Assembly (NCBI RefSeq): GCF_958295425.1
Contig: NC_081134.1
Span: 7,996,054 to 8,060,053, forward strand
Reading direction: 5' to 3'
From: Solea solea
Taxonomy: Eukaryota; Chordata; Actinopteri; Pleuronectiformes; Soleidae
Length of the DNA stretch: 64,000 nucleotides
Shown here: one piece after another, positions 1 through 13,705 of the stretch
Layout of the letters: each line of letters starts with the position of its first letter
How positions within the stretch are numbered: the stretch's first letter is position 1
Translations under genes and position numbers: made by a program
Notes under the pieces: generated by a model
Told to the model about the DNA's origin: nothing
The model's database searches: none
What the model saw: the letters and a program-made list of their open reading frames with translations, nothing else

Positions 1-136
1 ATGCACGGGAAAGAGTGAGTCACCCAGGAGTGAGTCTACAAGTTTTAACACACTGCACATTTAAATGACTAACGGAAAAATACAGTAATCAAATGACCAC
101 GGTTTGATTCATTTCACTGAAGTTGCTATTCTTTAC

Positions 137-2836
137 CTCTCGGGATTCTTAATCTCCTCCGTGACAAAGTTGAGAGTATCCCAGCCAGAGTAGGAGAACA
201 GAGCGGAGTAGAGAGCCAAAGCTATGGCTCCCGGATCTGTGGTTGAGCCCTCGAATGAGCCCTCAAAGTTCTTTGTTTCTCCTGCACAAACAGACAGACA
301 GTCAGAGTCTAAGGAAACACGGCAAGATTTATTTGATCCCGCGCCCGTTGATGAAGTCTCCTCTTACCGCAAGATAATTTCATGATGCCGACAGCGATGA
401 CGAGGAAGAGTGCCATGAGTTTGGCATATGTGAAGATGTCCTGGACTAGAGTGCCCCACTTCACATAGGCACAGTTGATAAAAATGAGTATACCTGGACA
501 AAGCAGAGGAATAAAGCAGTGATGAAACTTCCTCTGCATGATTAAAATGTTGAAACAGGTATGCATGCGGTATCTATGCGTGCTGCCTGTTTGGAGAGGG
601 AGAAAATAATAATTTACACATTGTTTTGATGTGAAGGGACAGAGGAGAAAATGTGTTATAGCTCAAAAAGAACATTCTTACTGTAAAGTGTTTAACACAT
701 GTATTAGACCACCTGTCATAAAACAAGTAAACATAAATATTTTAGAAGTCTTACAAAAACTTGTTTTTCGGCAACAAACTAACTGAATTCACATTTTTAT
801 AGCCAATTTGAGCCTGAGAAGTTAGAAATGAATAAAGCATAACATTCAACCACAACAACTAATGTTTCTGTTCAGGAATGCAAGTAAATGACTATAAATT
901 GACATCGTAATTAAGAAATAATAATGTGCATTACTATTTTTTTTTCTGTAAAACAGTAAAAATAACAATAATAATTATGTTGTAACATTAAAAATATCAT
1001 TTCGGTTAAAGAGCATCTACATACTGGTGTGAGTGGTGGTATATTATACATTTGTTAAGCACTGTACACTTCACACTGGATTATTTTTAGATGTTTACCA
1101 TTCTGTTAACAAAGAAGCTGTGTTACAATGCGCCAGATCAGCTGTTTGGTTTATACTTTCGACGCGCTGTCTGGCAGCACGGTAAATCACTGAAAACATG
1201 TCAAACACAGAATACATTTAGAAAGTCATTGATATTTTTCAGTTAGTTTTCCTCTGCTGTCCACATCCACATCCACGTTAACAATAAAAAAGAAATGGGG
1301 TTCCAATTCTCTAAATGCTCTCCACTGTACGCAACACACTGACCTAAATACCATGTGTGCCAGGCAGATTCTCCAAAGCACAAACCCCAGCTGTGAAATA
1401 CAGTAGTATTTTTACAGGTCTGGCAGTTCACTGGGGTGAATGGACATACTTCAGCCTGACGGACAGAATCCTGTGAGGGCTTCAGAATGAAAGTCACCTC
1501 ATGTTTCCTCAGTGGAGAGCTTTTAAACTTGGCTTATCTAAATGTTGCTGTGAATATTAAACAGTTGAACTAGCATCAAATTAAGTTTGAGCTGATTCAA
1601 ATGTCAGAATAAACTAACAACACCTGCACTGAAAACAAGCTTTGAAAGAACCACATTTTATATTGGAGCTACAGTGAATCTTTTGGTGACATTACAGCCT
1701 AAGTGCAGCTGTAAGAGCTGACTGCGGGAGCGTTTGTGTGTGTGCACAGGACGTCCAGGGGCCGGGAAGGGGAGGGGACGTTTCAAACTGCTGAAAGAAC
1801 AGTGTTTCTGAGCAGCAGAACCCACTTCTGAAACGTGTGTTGGTGCTGTCAGTCGTACTCCAACCTGTTCACAACCATCTCACTTTACTCGCGCAACCGA
1901 CGGCGTTGACGTGAAACGAATGTCACCAGGCGACACGAGTCGCGTGCAGCCCAGTGCCATCTGACAATAGTTTGAATGTGACTGACGTTTGTTTATATTT
2001 AAAACGTTGCTGATGACGACGTCAAAACAATGGTTGTTTACCACAAGTTAACGCCGTCATCTATGTTCCTCCCTGTTGCCGTTTACAGCTGTTACACTTT
2101 TACATCGTTCACATCAGTCCGCCTTTGAAACTCAGTGACAAGTGAACAACAAGCACTGTAACGTCACGTTGGAAAACACCCACATTTCTTGCAGTCATGT
2201 GACGTGACAGTGAACACTGATTGTATCTACTGAAACACCTTCCTTCCCCTTTTCTTGGCACATAATGTTTAAGTGTCACACACTCATTCAGACACAGGAG
2301 AGTTCCTTACACAGGCAGGCTGCAGCGATGAGGCGGACAGCATTGTAGGGCGGCTGGCATGTAGGGTAGAAAGCCTCCACGAGGTAGTTGGCAAAGGTCA
2401 GCGAGATCACAGCCTGGCTGGCTGGCTCAATCAGCAGGATGGACGTCCACAGGCGGATGAAAGCCAGGAAGCCGCCAAAGGACTCCAGGATGTAGGCATA
2501 GCTGGCTCCAGACTTTGTGATCGTGGTGCCAAGCTCTGCGTAGCACAGAGCCCCAAACACTGAGAAGACGCCTCCGAGAGCCCAAATCAGCAGCGACAGC
2601 CCATACGAGGCGCTGTACATGAGCACGCCCTTTGGCGAGATAAAGATCCCAGAGCCGATCATGTTGCCCACAATGAGGCAGATACCGTTCATGAGAGAGA
2701 TTTCTCGCTTCAAGCTCATTTTCTCTTCCTTCCCCACGCTCGGGGCCTTCAGGTCTTCATCAGGCGGAGCCCGTGAGTGTGGGCATATAGTTTGTGACAT
2801 GACCACCATCTTCTGCCTCAAGTCCCCCATTAGACC
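137..2836 (-). CDS. slc7a7: y+LAT-type amino-acid transporter, SLC7 family (5' part; gene runs off the left edge)
   Basis: Light chain of a heteromeric transporter that, with SLC3A2, exchanges cationic for neutral amino acids plus Na+ at the plasma membrane (family knowledge). Three coding exons are visible: 2836-2311 (start ATG at 2830-2828, donor GTAAG), 493-368 and 281-137; phases 1, 1 and 2 join cleanly. Seen: the SLC7 signature [18 protein letters not shown] in TM1, then [33 protein letters not shown] and [20 protein letters not shown], which is the N-terminal 40-45 percent of a ~500-residue, 12-TM protein. Later exons lie left of position 1. An acceptor-like CTGCAG just upstream of the ATG suggests a separate 5'UTR exon further right, not located. 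[13 protein letters not shown] and WTSILLIEP look more like SLC7A7 than SLC7A6, but slc7a6 cannot be excluded without a tree. Introns 282-367 and 494-2310 hold no other gene. Confidence 0.88.
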
Positions 2837-5717
2837 TGCAGTGCTGATATAGAGATGATTTAGTACAAATGAAAAGGGTCATTCCAAGTAAGGTGACATG
2901 ACTAATACACAACAAAGCTGAAACATTAAAAGCTGAACACCAGCCTGTCAAAGTCCAGTAAACAAGAAAAATTATGGATGAAACCTTTTTAACAAGTGCA
3001 CTAAACCATACAAGACAACTGTTTAACAAAGAAAATATAACTTTACCTGTTCTGGGAAATCTAAGAGTGTGCTTGTTGTTCTGTCGAGCATGGATTGTCT
3101 CTCATATCAGTGCTGCTCCTCTAAAACCTGTCACATCTGAGAGGCAGCAGCAACAGGATGGTCAGTGTTGCAATCCCTACAGCCCAAAACAACGGGTGTT
3201 TTTCCAGCACCAGTCGACCCACACTCTCGTGTTCCCGTGTGCTATTTTCAGAGACGAGCAGACCTCGTCCCTGCCCCCAGGCAGCTTTCCACGACAAAGG
3301 CAGTGGGAGCTACGCTGCTTCTACGTCTGGTTTGATATTGCGATCAATTAATAAACGACAACTGTAACCAGACTGTGATTGAGGCCTGTTCAACAGGCAC
3401 CAGGCCTGTAGAACCTGATAATGTAATAAAAATTTGCACTTGAGTCCATTAAAAAAATGTAATAAAACCTGATAATGTAATAACTTCCCGATAATGTAAT
3501 AAAGTGCATTTCCCAACAATGTAATACACTTTTATACCAATAATGTAATAAAGTATTACATTAACGGGAGGTTATTACATTATCAGGTTAGCCTTCATTT
3601 TGCAGGTCCTAATAATGTAATAATTCCCCAATATTGTAATAATTTAACAGCAGACCACCCGTTACTTGGGTTCAAGTGGTGATAGCAGCAGACCTCCTGA
3701 CGCCATGGTGAGCGTCAGAAGGGCGTTAACTGATAACCATAACCAGCTCACTTTAAGTGTCCCAGGAAAACATGACAGAGGAAACTTAAAAGGTTAAACG
3801 CATTATTCACACATTCATTTTGTAACTGTGAAAGGTCAAACTGAACGGTTTTGTGCCGTTTCATGGTGAATTTTGCGTTTGTTATAATTTTGTCTCTGTT
3901 ATTGTGTGAAGTTTTTTTGGCTTTTTGCATCTCTTTAAGGCAATTTTTAGATTCTTATTTTATTTTTAACTTCATTGTGTGTCTTTTGGAACCACTACCT
4001 GCCTCTTTCAGAAACATATTGTCCTGTACAAGTCCACGATATTTCATGGTGACACACACATTTTTTCAGCTTTCTGGTATTTCAAATCAGCAGCTTTATA
4101 AAAATGATATTACACCATTTGAATGTGCTACCAACTGATTACAAGTTACATACAAAGTAAACAAAGAAAACGAGCAGAAGTAACAACATAGTACCTACTT
4201 TAATGATGACATTGTCGCGTTATATGTAAAAATCATGTCAACTAAACCATAGTGATGGGCACTAAATTATCAATTATCTTTGTTCTTGATTATGGGATGG
4301 TGTTTTGAGGTCACCGATGAAAACATAATGTAAAACCACAAAACTACCACCTACAATGTACAAAATAGGTTAAGCAATTTTACTCAACTCTAGAAGTGTG
4401 TAAAAGGCTTTTATGTTGAGACCACAAACAGAATGAGGCACAGTTAGAGACCAAGCAATACAAGCTCATCATTTGGAACTATATTAACCTTGTTCTCTTT
4501 TTGCTACATCACATTGTGGTTTTCCTCGTCCCTCTGTCTGAGAGCAACCTGCTATGGCTCATCCGTGTTTTAAAGAACAGCACAATAATATGCATCCACA
4601 TAATGAGCAACAATAAAGTGCTTATTTGTAGAGAAACCTAAATAAAACAAAGATTATTTTGTGTTGAATGTTAGATTAGTAAATCTAAGCACCAATTTCA
4701 GGGCATGAAATTAACGATGGCGCCAGAAGGGATTAATGACAAACCTTTTACGTCAACAATAAAAATCATGATTCAATCAACAGAAAAACAATAGGTTTTA
4801 TAACAATGACATAATTAGGCACAGCGTAAAGACTTTGTCAACTTATTTGTGCTACAGTTTTAAGATATGACACTAAACAGATGTGTTAGTGATTAGTGAG
4901 TGGGCGGAATAAATAAAGAGGAAGAGGAATTAATGAAGCAGAATGCTGATAATACTTTGTGGCTGGACCCTGTATCTGCTCAGCAGGTTCATAAATGTGA
5001 CGGTTTTCAACCTTTGCCCCCAGCATTTGGAAGAAGTGGAACTCTTGAAGTGTCTCAGGTGAACACTATTTCAATTATAATCATAAACACAAAGACACGA
5101 GGTCACTACTGACGAGGATAAAACCTAATCAATTGGAAGATCTTTTGTTTAACTTTTCTTTCGTCTTCTCACCTTCTTATTGTAGGTAAATGCGCTCCAG
5201 ACAAAAACAGACACTTTATGCCCTAACTTGAGCAACAACGCCACCATAACTTAACATAAGACTACTACTACAGTAAGACTAAACTGTAATGTTGCTGCAG
5301 GTTTTCCAACAGTCAACCCGTATCTGTCTCAGATCAACTGAGAACATGGGTTTCTTCTACAAAGAAGGCTGCGCACACTTGCACATACAAATCCTCGGCT
5401 AAAAAGATAAAGATCGCTGTGTTCGAAGACAACGAGGCATCACTTACCAAAAAGGAGTTAAACCCTGTAATACATCCATTCAGTATAAAAACACTATAAA
5501 TAAGACACCTGATTAACATTAACTGAATAAAACTCACAGATTCATCTGCTAACACAGAGTCTAAATCCATCTGATTGTTGAAAGGACATTAACTTTGTCT
5601 CTGTGACTCGTCACCCTGCCGTTCCTTGTTTTTTTTTTAAATGGGAAAAACCTCCAGCAAACATGGTCCCCATCCTGAGTCTATAGTTTCGTCTGCATTG
5701 TTTGACTGTGTCTGCCA
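2837..5717. other. Intergenic region between the y+LAT gene and the 3' end of ripk2
   Basis: No credible coding exon on either strand; the short ORFs have no recognisable motif or splice context. It contains the inverted-repeat MITE at about 3410-3625. Untranslated exons of the transporter could lie here, but nothing marks them. Confidence 0.6.
3410..3625. mobile_element. AT-rich MITE-like inverted repeat with ATAATGTAATAA units
   Basis: The core ATAATGTAATAA or a close variant recurs about ten times in 200 bp. Two 25-bp arms at 3466-3490 and 3565-3589 are inverted copies matching at 24 of 25 positions, so the segment can fold into a stem with a ~74-bp loop. This looks like a short non-autonomous DNA transposon or a nested pair; no target duplication was identified. 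Confidence 0.6.
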
Positions 5718-8700
5718 CTAAATGTTCCTGGGGATATTGTAGGACATGGACAGTGGTGGCGCGTTGGGGACAAGGGTTGTGGTGGGAGAGCTGATTTCAG
5801 CGGGGTACGGCTGCAGGCCCATCTGCTTGTTGTCGTGCAGTTTGCGGACGACAATGTGGCAAAAGTCTTCGTCGTGCCTGTGACAGTTGTCCAGGAGCTG
5901 ACGGACCTTGGCGGCTCGGGTGGGCTGGTTTGTCACGAGCTCGTAATCTTCGCGCATCAGCATGGAGCGAGCCAGGAGGGCGTCCAAGCTCTGGTTCAAA
6001 CACGCCTCGGTCATCTGAGAGACGATCGCCTCGCGGTGTGTCGCAATCCACTGAGTGATGGGGCCCGGTGAGGGCGGAGACTGCTGCAGTGGTGGCAAGT
6101 AATCTGTAAGGGGAGGTGACAGAGCAGGGGTTGGGGGGTATAAATGTATGATAATTAATGACAAATTATTAAAGCTGCAGTGTGCCATGTCTGGCGATTT
6201 TTGTTGTTGATGATGTTATTATTATTATTATTATTATTATTGTTATTATTATTATTCTGCCTCTGATTGGTCCTCAAAACAGAAACAGTGATATATTATT
6301 AGTCTGAAAATGACTCTGTCGGGCTAAACCTGACTTTTGAGCTCAGTGTTTGTGTGTATATGTAACAGGGTGAACTACTGCAGCCTATTTGTTACATACT
6401 GCAATTTATTACACACCTGTTAATTATTTCATTTTTCCTTTTCATGTAATAATTACACAAAATGTACTTTAAGTTTTTATTACACTGACAAGGGAGTTTA
6501 AGTTGTCATGTGGAACCTTGTAGGATGCCCACCATTTATTTAAGGGTGTGTCCCGCCCTCATCTCTCCCCCTGTGTTGCTGCACACTGTGGGAGATGTGC
6601 GCGTCACGTGTGCTTGAGTTATTTCTGTATTGTTTAGCACCGTCATTGAGCGCATATGTAGGTTCATTTTTGTCTTGTGTAAGGAATAAACGGAGACTGC
6701 CTCCAAAGATATTCGTTTGTATGGTGAGTTCTTCAACGCACACATTACACAGGTTACATACACCAGCACGGCAGGGGCGGGTGGGCACACATTTATCCCA
6801 TCAAAGCGTCAAACGACCGTGTTTTTTTTGAGCAGGAGAATTCACTGATTAAACTTTCCGTGGGCACTTTTTGCAGCCATGCTGCTTTACTAGAGCTGCG
6901 TTACTGTTGCCTCCACCTGTCGTGATAGAAATCAAATCACTCCCTATGTGCACCACAGAATTATCACTGGGTGACACAATTGTAGTAACACTTATTAAGT
7001 ATTAATTAAGCAACAACTGTATTCACCGGCGGCTCCTTGAGATGTACTGTCTTGTTCTTGAGGGGGTCCAAAGACGACACATCTTTTTTAAGTTTTTGGG
7101 GTTTGTTTTCTCTCCAGGACAGTTATCCAATTTTAATGACAATGCTTATCTACCTTTGTGCACAAGTAAACGGACACCCTCAAGAGCATTTCCCTGAATA
7201 ACAGAGTGATAATAAGTGCAATCAGATTATTTATAAGCGAGAGAGTCTGTTCTTCAACTTGCTTGTACCTTGTTGCAGGGGCTGCGGCTTGAGGGCGAGT
7301 TTGTCCAGTTGAGTTTCACGCTCGGGCAGGTCAAGATTGGTGGGAAAATTCAGATCATTCATATCCCTGGTGGATTGGAAGCAGTTATTATCAATCAGAG
7401 ACCCTGGAGGCTCCAGAGAAGGAGCTCTGGCTGGGCATGGCGGGTCATCTTCTATACATGAGAAAGAGCAGAGTAAGAAGTATGATAACCACTCATTAAA
7501 TAATGCAAAGGCACAAAATGCCTGTGCTGCAGTCATTACCTTTGGACGAGTCAGTATTACTGCTGACGAGGGCACCTGGTAGAGAAATGTCTGTGTCCTG
7601 GGAGGAACAAGAGCCTGGGCCTGATATGTTGCTCTCCTGTAACAGAACAGACACCGGTGTTACATTTACATTTATATAGTACATTATGAAAAACTTAATA
7701 CCATAACAGCTCTAAAATAAATAACTACCTCACCGAGTATCACTGCTATTTTGATATTTCCACAAACTTATGAGTGCCTAAGTACAGCTTATCCTAAACG
7801 TAGGTGAGAATGTGTTGACACTGACCGGCCAGGGGCTGGGCCTGTTGTCCAGTATGTTCCGGGGTCCCTCCTCACTCATGTTCTCACATGCCGACTGAGC
7901 TGAACAGCAGCCTGAACTCTGCCTTAACTGCGGAGTGAGGAAGAGGAGTTGCATGAGAAAGAAGAACAGGAGAACGAGCCACGTACTGACATAAAGAATA
8001 TATGTGTGAAATGATATCAGCCAGCAGTAGTGACTCCAAAAATGTAGTTACCAAAATATATCACAGTATTTAATTGGAGGCTCTTATACACGCACGGTGA
8101 AAAAACGTGAAAAACAAACATAACAGAAGACCAAAATAGCACAGTATAGCATTTATCAAACACGACTGGGTACAGTTCACATTTCAGCCAGTGCCGTTAC
8201 AGTACTTTGAATTCAGTACTGGTGCCCAATGATACCCTTTTTAATATTTACTTTACTCTTTTGTATCAAAATCATTCACCAAATGTACACCTCCATCACT
8301 CACACACAAATGCACGCAAACAGCGGGAGAGAGAGAAGTGAAAAGAGGAAGGATGTGTTTAAGGAAATTATGATCTAAACTTTTGCCCCGTCACTGCCTT
8401 TTAGTCACAGTAAGATTTGCCCCAAATTACACACAGTTCTTCGGATTTTCAACTTTCATTTGTTGTTAAATGTTGGTAAATCACCACTATTTTTAGTTTA
8501 ACCGCCTATAGTTCTGCTTCAGTTAAACACATTTACACCTTGGACCTGCCCTGTACAATCCCAACTGTCCCACAGCCTCCGGCGGACACGAAAACACTCA
8601 GTCAGGAAAGATCTTTTCCTGCCCAAATCATCCCCATTCACTTTGTTATCTTCAAAAGTGAAGAAACTCATCTCTGCCTTCGACCCCATTTGCATATCCA

Positions 8701-11700
8701 TAATCTGAACTACAATGAATTGAACAATTGAAATGCAATTGAAAATGTCCAAATTTGTTAATCCTGGTTCATTCAGCTGTCACAGCTGTCACTCTGATCA
8801 GAAATAAGTGTGATTTAAAGTTGTTCATTGTCGTCTGGATGTATTTTACCTAATTGTATTAGCCTGCAGTACTGTAAATATGTCGCTTTTATTCTACTTT
8901 TGTGCAACAGCCCTCGGTAAGCAGTATGAGATCTTAGGAATTGTTCTCTTGTTTGCATCAAACTGCAATGAGTAGTCGTGATCCATTACAAATACACCAA
9001 AAATACTGCACACTAGTATTGAATATTTGCTTCTTCATTCTAATGTTCCATAGTGGGTTTGACTCAGCTGTTGTAGCAGTGACAGATAAGCAGATGATGT
9101 CATTAAAAGGCAACACATGACCTTTGTAACACTCTTCACATTTGTTTCTGCTTTTTTGGAGCCTGTCAAGTGTTTTCTGGGGAACAAAAAAAATGAAGTT
9201 TCACAGCATGTCACTTGCCTTCGACCTCTGGATCTGCAGAACAGCCTCTAAGAATTCGATTTCATCAAAATTTCTCACCATGGGCTCCAGCTCAATCAAA
9301 CACTCTGAAATGGAGGAAAAACCAGCTGTTAAGTAGGAAGCGACTGTGATTCTTTTGAGGAACATTTCGTTCAACTTTTATACTCTGATAGAAGACAGGT
9401 GTATGGGCATTTAAAGTCCAGAAAGAGCAATGGTGAAGCCATGGCATAACATGAACACTTTGAGGAAAAAGCTGTTTCTGGGAGTTGACAGGAAGCTGAC
9501 ACTTAGTCACTGCTTCGTCAGGGAAAAAGTATTTTTTGACTCTTACTTAACATGACCAGAGTCATTCTAGATTGTGAAAACAGGAGAAGTAAGGTTTGTA
9601 ACACTGGAACTGCTGGAAATGACTTCCTGCAGTTGCGCAGTTGGTGTGTAATTACTGAGGAAGGAGGGTCGCTCGTCGGGGTTTGCGGTCCAGCCACAGG
9701 TCATTAGACTGATGAGGGTCCCTCTGCTGGGGATGTCCACGGGCAGGCTGTCCAAGCTTGTGTCTGGACGCATCCCATGCAGCACGCGGAACATGATCGT
9801 CATGGGGTTTGTCACCTCTGTGACAACACACACGTAGATTAATTTATTCTTTGAGCAAATGAAAGTGACAAATCTAAGTAAAATGTACAAAATAGCGGTT
9901 TAATATAATATAAAATACTGTTACCTTCAAATGGTATTTGCCTGGACAGCACCTCCCACATAATAATGGCATAGCTGTTTTGTAATCATGAAGAAGAGAA
10001 GAGAATTGTGTCATCAGCGTGCCCGGTATTCCCCCACAGCATAGAGGAATTTTACAACAAGCTAAAAAAAGCTGCTTTAGGGAAGTGCTGACTGATTGAC
10101 CCGACTTTTGGGATCGACAACTCTTACAACAAAGAGGTTTTATTGCTTTACAGATTTAGTAAAAGTCATCTCTCCCTCCCTCTCACAGTTTCCTGAAATC
10201 AGGTCATCCCTGGCTGCTTTAGACAGGTTTAACAGGTTTGGCAGTTTTATTTAAGTGGGCTGCACATTGTTTTGTTTTTTATGTGCAAAAATAAAAACCA
10301 TTACATTATGTACATTGAACATAATTATATGTAACTAATGACATAAAAGCCACATCCAGATTAAGGGAGAACGGATTTATTATGGTTCACATCTGCTACC
10401 AGTGCAGAGCATGGTTAATGTTGTGGTGGTGACTATAGATGAATCAGCATATTCATGTCAAGATCATGCACCTTCAAACCACCAGGGAATTTTGTGATGG
10501 ATGTTAATACCAGGTCCAAACAGGATGTCTGTCTCACCTGTACATGTCGTGCTTCACGTCAGCGCGGCGGCTCTTGGATTGTTCATACTCCTCAGGAGGC
10601 ATATAGATCACTGTGCCACCCATTTCTGTGGATATAGGCCCCGATCCTTTACTGACAGACAGCTGTCGCCACTTTGAAAGGCCAAAGTCTGCAATCTGGG
10701 CAAACAACAACAGGATATGAACACTACTTGTACTGTTTTTTTTTTTTTTTTTTCAACTAAACAAACCTTAAAAACTTTTCTCTGATTGAACTTTAAATGT
10801 CATGATTCAGGTAAGTGACAAAACATTATCATAAGAGCTACAATTTTTATATTGTAACAGAATATGATTGAAGCAAGTCAAGTGTGGACTTAAATTATTT
10901 AAGAAAACAGCATTTATATATGAATAAGCCTGTGATTCTATATTCATGACAACCACTTGAATTTTTTATTGACTCACAAGACAACATGTCACAAATATAT
11001 ATAGTGATATAGTGTCTTATATGATACCAAGTTCTCACTGATACACACACATACCTTTACGTGAAATTCACCATCCAGCAGTATGTTCTGTGTCTTTAAG
11101 TCATGATGTAAGAGGGGTGGGTTCATGTTGTGAAGGAAATTAACCCCAAGAGCAATTTCGTACAGAATCCTCAGTCGCAGAGGCCAGGCCAGAACGGGGT
11201 ACATGTCTTTCTGCAGGAACACACAAAAGAACCGGTTAAAAAAAAAATAACTCAGTAAATGTGTCATTACACATTATGTTGTAGCATTATTCTAAAAAAC
11301 AAACAAAAAACTTGCTCATTAATGTACACTTAATTGACCGAGTGTACATCATAGAAATGACAATAAATCGGAATATGATAAAGTCGGAAAACAAGATTGC
11401 ATTAAAGGAAACGTTTTATTTATGTACTTATGTTACATTTAAAGCTCCAGTGTGAAACCTCCGTCATCCTCTGTAGACTTCACAGTAATCACTACAACAG
11501 TGGGGTCTATGACCCTTCAGTCAAGCTTGTTTCATCGAACACACACGTATGCACACACGCGCGCGCGCGTGCTTTGTGGCAGAGTGGCCTGACAAAAGTC
11601 TCTCTCTACTTAACCCATAAAAAAACACTCACAGACCACCTAACTCAAAAAATGTCAACCGTTCACAAATTACAACCTCCTAAAATGAACTAGTTGATTT

Positions 11701-13705
11701 AATATTGAAAACAACAACAGCAGTTTGAGAAACACTGACATTTTAAATTTTAAAACATGATATGTTACTTGCTTGTCACCTCGGGGACCACTAGGGGTCA
11801 CTCACAGACCACCAGTGGCCCAGAAAGGCTGCTCTACAGTGAAAGTGTGTTGAACATAACAGGAGATTCCCTGCTCTGACAAAACCAAGATGACGTGTAA
11901 GTGGGAATTTCCCCCAAACTCACTTTTCGTTGGTTTACATATCATACATGTTTAGGATGAGTATTGCATGAAAGAGAAACAAGAAAGAGGGCACGCCAAA
12001 AATGAAGTGAGTCCCTCCTCCCAGACACACAACACAAGTGGAAAAACAAGATCTGCAATTGATTCAGTGATAAATAAGCAAGAGCGAGTTGCTTTTAGTT
12101 TCTGATTAGTCACATATTAGTTCTTGTTTCCTAAATGAAAGAGGAAGATGAAGGCCTCATGGATTTGATAGCTACCTCATGGAGCAACAGGTCCAGAGAG
12201 CCGTTGCTCATAAACTCTGTGACGATGCAGAAGAACTCCGGCTCATTGCAGATGCCAAAGATCTGGATGATGTAGTTGAATCTGGCTTTGTGGAGCACTT
12301 CTGCCTCCTTCAGCAGACAATTCCTCTCCCTGAAACACAGAAACAGGGTCAGGCTTCACTCTCACTGTCGATACGACAATGTGATGACCACAACAATGGC
12401 CTTTAAAGTGTGTGCACAGAGGAACGGTGTCAAACATTTCATTATACAAAGTTGCATTATTGTATTATTTACAGATAATGCCACAGTGTGACCTCAATAA
12501 AACCCAGCCAACTTTCTGCCAATCCCCAAATGTCACCACATCATTACACAGGTTGTTATGTTTGAAACATTTAGGGCAGGTTAGTTTAAAATGTACATTT
12601 TAACAAGTTTCTCTTGAACCACACTGCAGCAGAGGAGGTAAGACAGTATACTAAATGGATCACAAAACTAGCTAATATTTACTAAATGGATCATAAAACC
12701 AACTAATATTTACTAAATGGATCGGCTAATGTTTAATTCTCAATGTGAACCAGACAAACAAGAAAAGTTGGTTTTTATCTCTGGCCACATCTGACACATT
12801 CATATTTTTGTGAGTAGCATTACACAGAGTGAAGGAGGAGGACATTTTCTGGGGAAATAGGTTATAGAAGGAAGAAATTAAATGAAGATTTTTCATTAAC
12901 TTTGCAAGACTGGTGAATGTATCATCACTATGGAAAACTGAACAGCTCCGGTGGAGGTTTATGCATCTCTGAGTGCTGTCTCTAGTGGTTACTATGAAAC
13001 ATAACTGCTCTCATAGTTCAGTGTGTGTATCTATTTTTTTTAAGTGTGGATCGTGTTGGTTTCGGTTAGTTTTCACTGAAAAGTCTTTTGTGACAGCACA
13101 GAACACACAGTGTTCAGCACACATGCCTGTGTGGACAGGGAATGAGTAGAACCAGAACAATGTCATGTGTTGATGTGAATGGGGACAGCAGAGAAAACAA
13201 GATGTAGAAGCAAGAAGAGGGAAACTCTCCCTGTGTGCTATTTTTAGGATAGTTAGTAGTGGTTTACCATGCTGTCAGACAGAATATGTTGGGAAAATAT
13301 TGTTAGTGAGGAAAGTACAATGTATTCCCAACATAGTGTACAGTTTGTGTAACTGTCTCTTATCCAGCTTGTCTTTATCATAGCTCACATCACAACAAGG
13401 CCTAACTCGTAACCAGGTTCATCAGTGTAGCCTCAATAAAACATGCTGTAACCCACAAACTAACAACTGAAGTGTCCCTTTAATAGGATGAGGTATAGGT
13501 GGTACCTTTCCCCGAAAGGAGAGTCGAGTTTCAGGCACTTGATGGCCACGGTGGTTCTCCAGTCCGAGTGCTGCGCCTTGAACACGGTACCGAAGCCGCC
13601 TCTGCTCAGGTAGTACAGGTCGGTCAGCTTCTGATAGCGGATCACTGGCAAGGTGCTGGTCAGACTGCCCATGTTCACACAGCCCGCGGCCGCGCACGAC
13701 TCCAT
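5718..13705 (-). CDS. ripk2: Receptor-interacting serine/threonine kinase 2 (RIPK2/RICK)
   Basis: Cytosolic adaptor kinase that binds NOD1/NOD2 through its CARD and recruits XIAP and TAK1 to activate NF-kB and MAPK (family knowledge). Exons on minus: 13705-13506, 12329-12176, 11210-11055, 10695-10538, 9974-9925, 9817-9656, 9304-9219, 7927-7826, 7636-7540, 7451-7269, 6103-5718. Together they give 577 codons plus TAG with all phases matching (human 540 aa). Seen: glycine loop [11 protein letters not shown] (~34-44), AIK lysine ~56, catalytic [14 protein letters not shown] (HHD in place of HRD, Asp ~155), IADFGLSKW (~171-179), [13 protein letters not shown], then a divergent Cys/Ser/Pro linker. 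The last exon holds the CARD, with [20 protein letters not shown] and [11 protein letters not shown]. All kinase residues are intact. Exon 7 ends in a GC donor. Met12 is a second possible start that fits the human N-terminus better in length. Confidence 0.97.
6216..6255. repeat. (ATT)n microsatellite
   Basis: TTA/ATT trinucleotide run with one G interruption, in ripk2 intron 10, 5' of the CARD exon. Confidence 0.9.
10738..10754. repeat. poly-T tract in a ripk2 intron
   Basis: Uninterrupted T run of about 17 bases, just upstream (in gene order) of the DFG exon. It lies about 40 bp from the acceptor and could extend the polypyrimidine tract on neither strand, since the gene reads it as poly-A. 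Confidence 0.7.
12649..12735. repeat. 31-bp tandem repeat, about 2.7 copies
   Basis: TACTAAATGGATC begins at 12649, 12680 and 12711, an exact 31-bp period; the last copy is truncated. It lies in ripk2 intron 1 (12330-13505), which otherwise shows no coding content. Confidence 0.85.

Noticed and set aside
1..136. A further transporter exon at the left edge
   Set aside because: The next expected text (a NLPLSIGIS-like segment) is not visible; the stretch is intron.
5797..6071. Open frames on both strands overlapping the ripk2 CARD exon
   Set aside because: Shadows of the GC-rich real exon; no motif or splice support.
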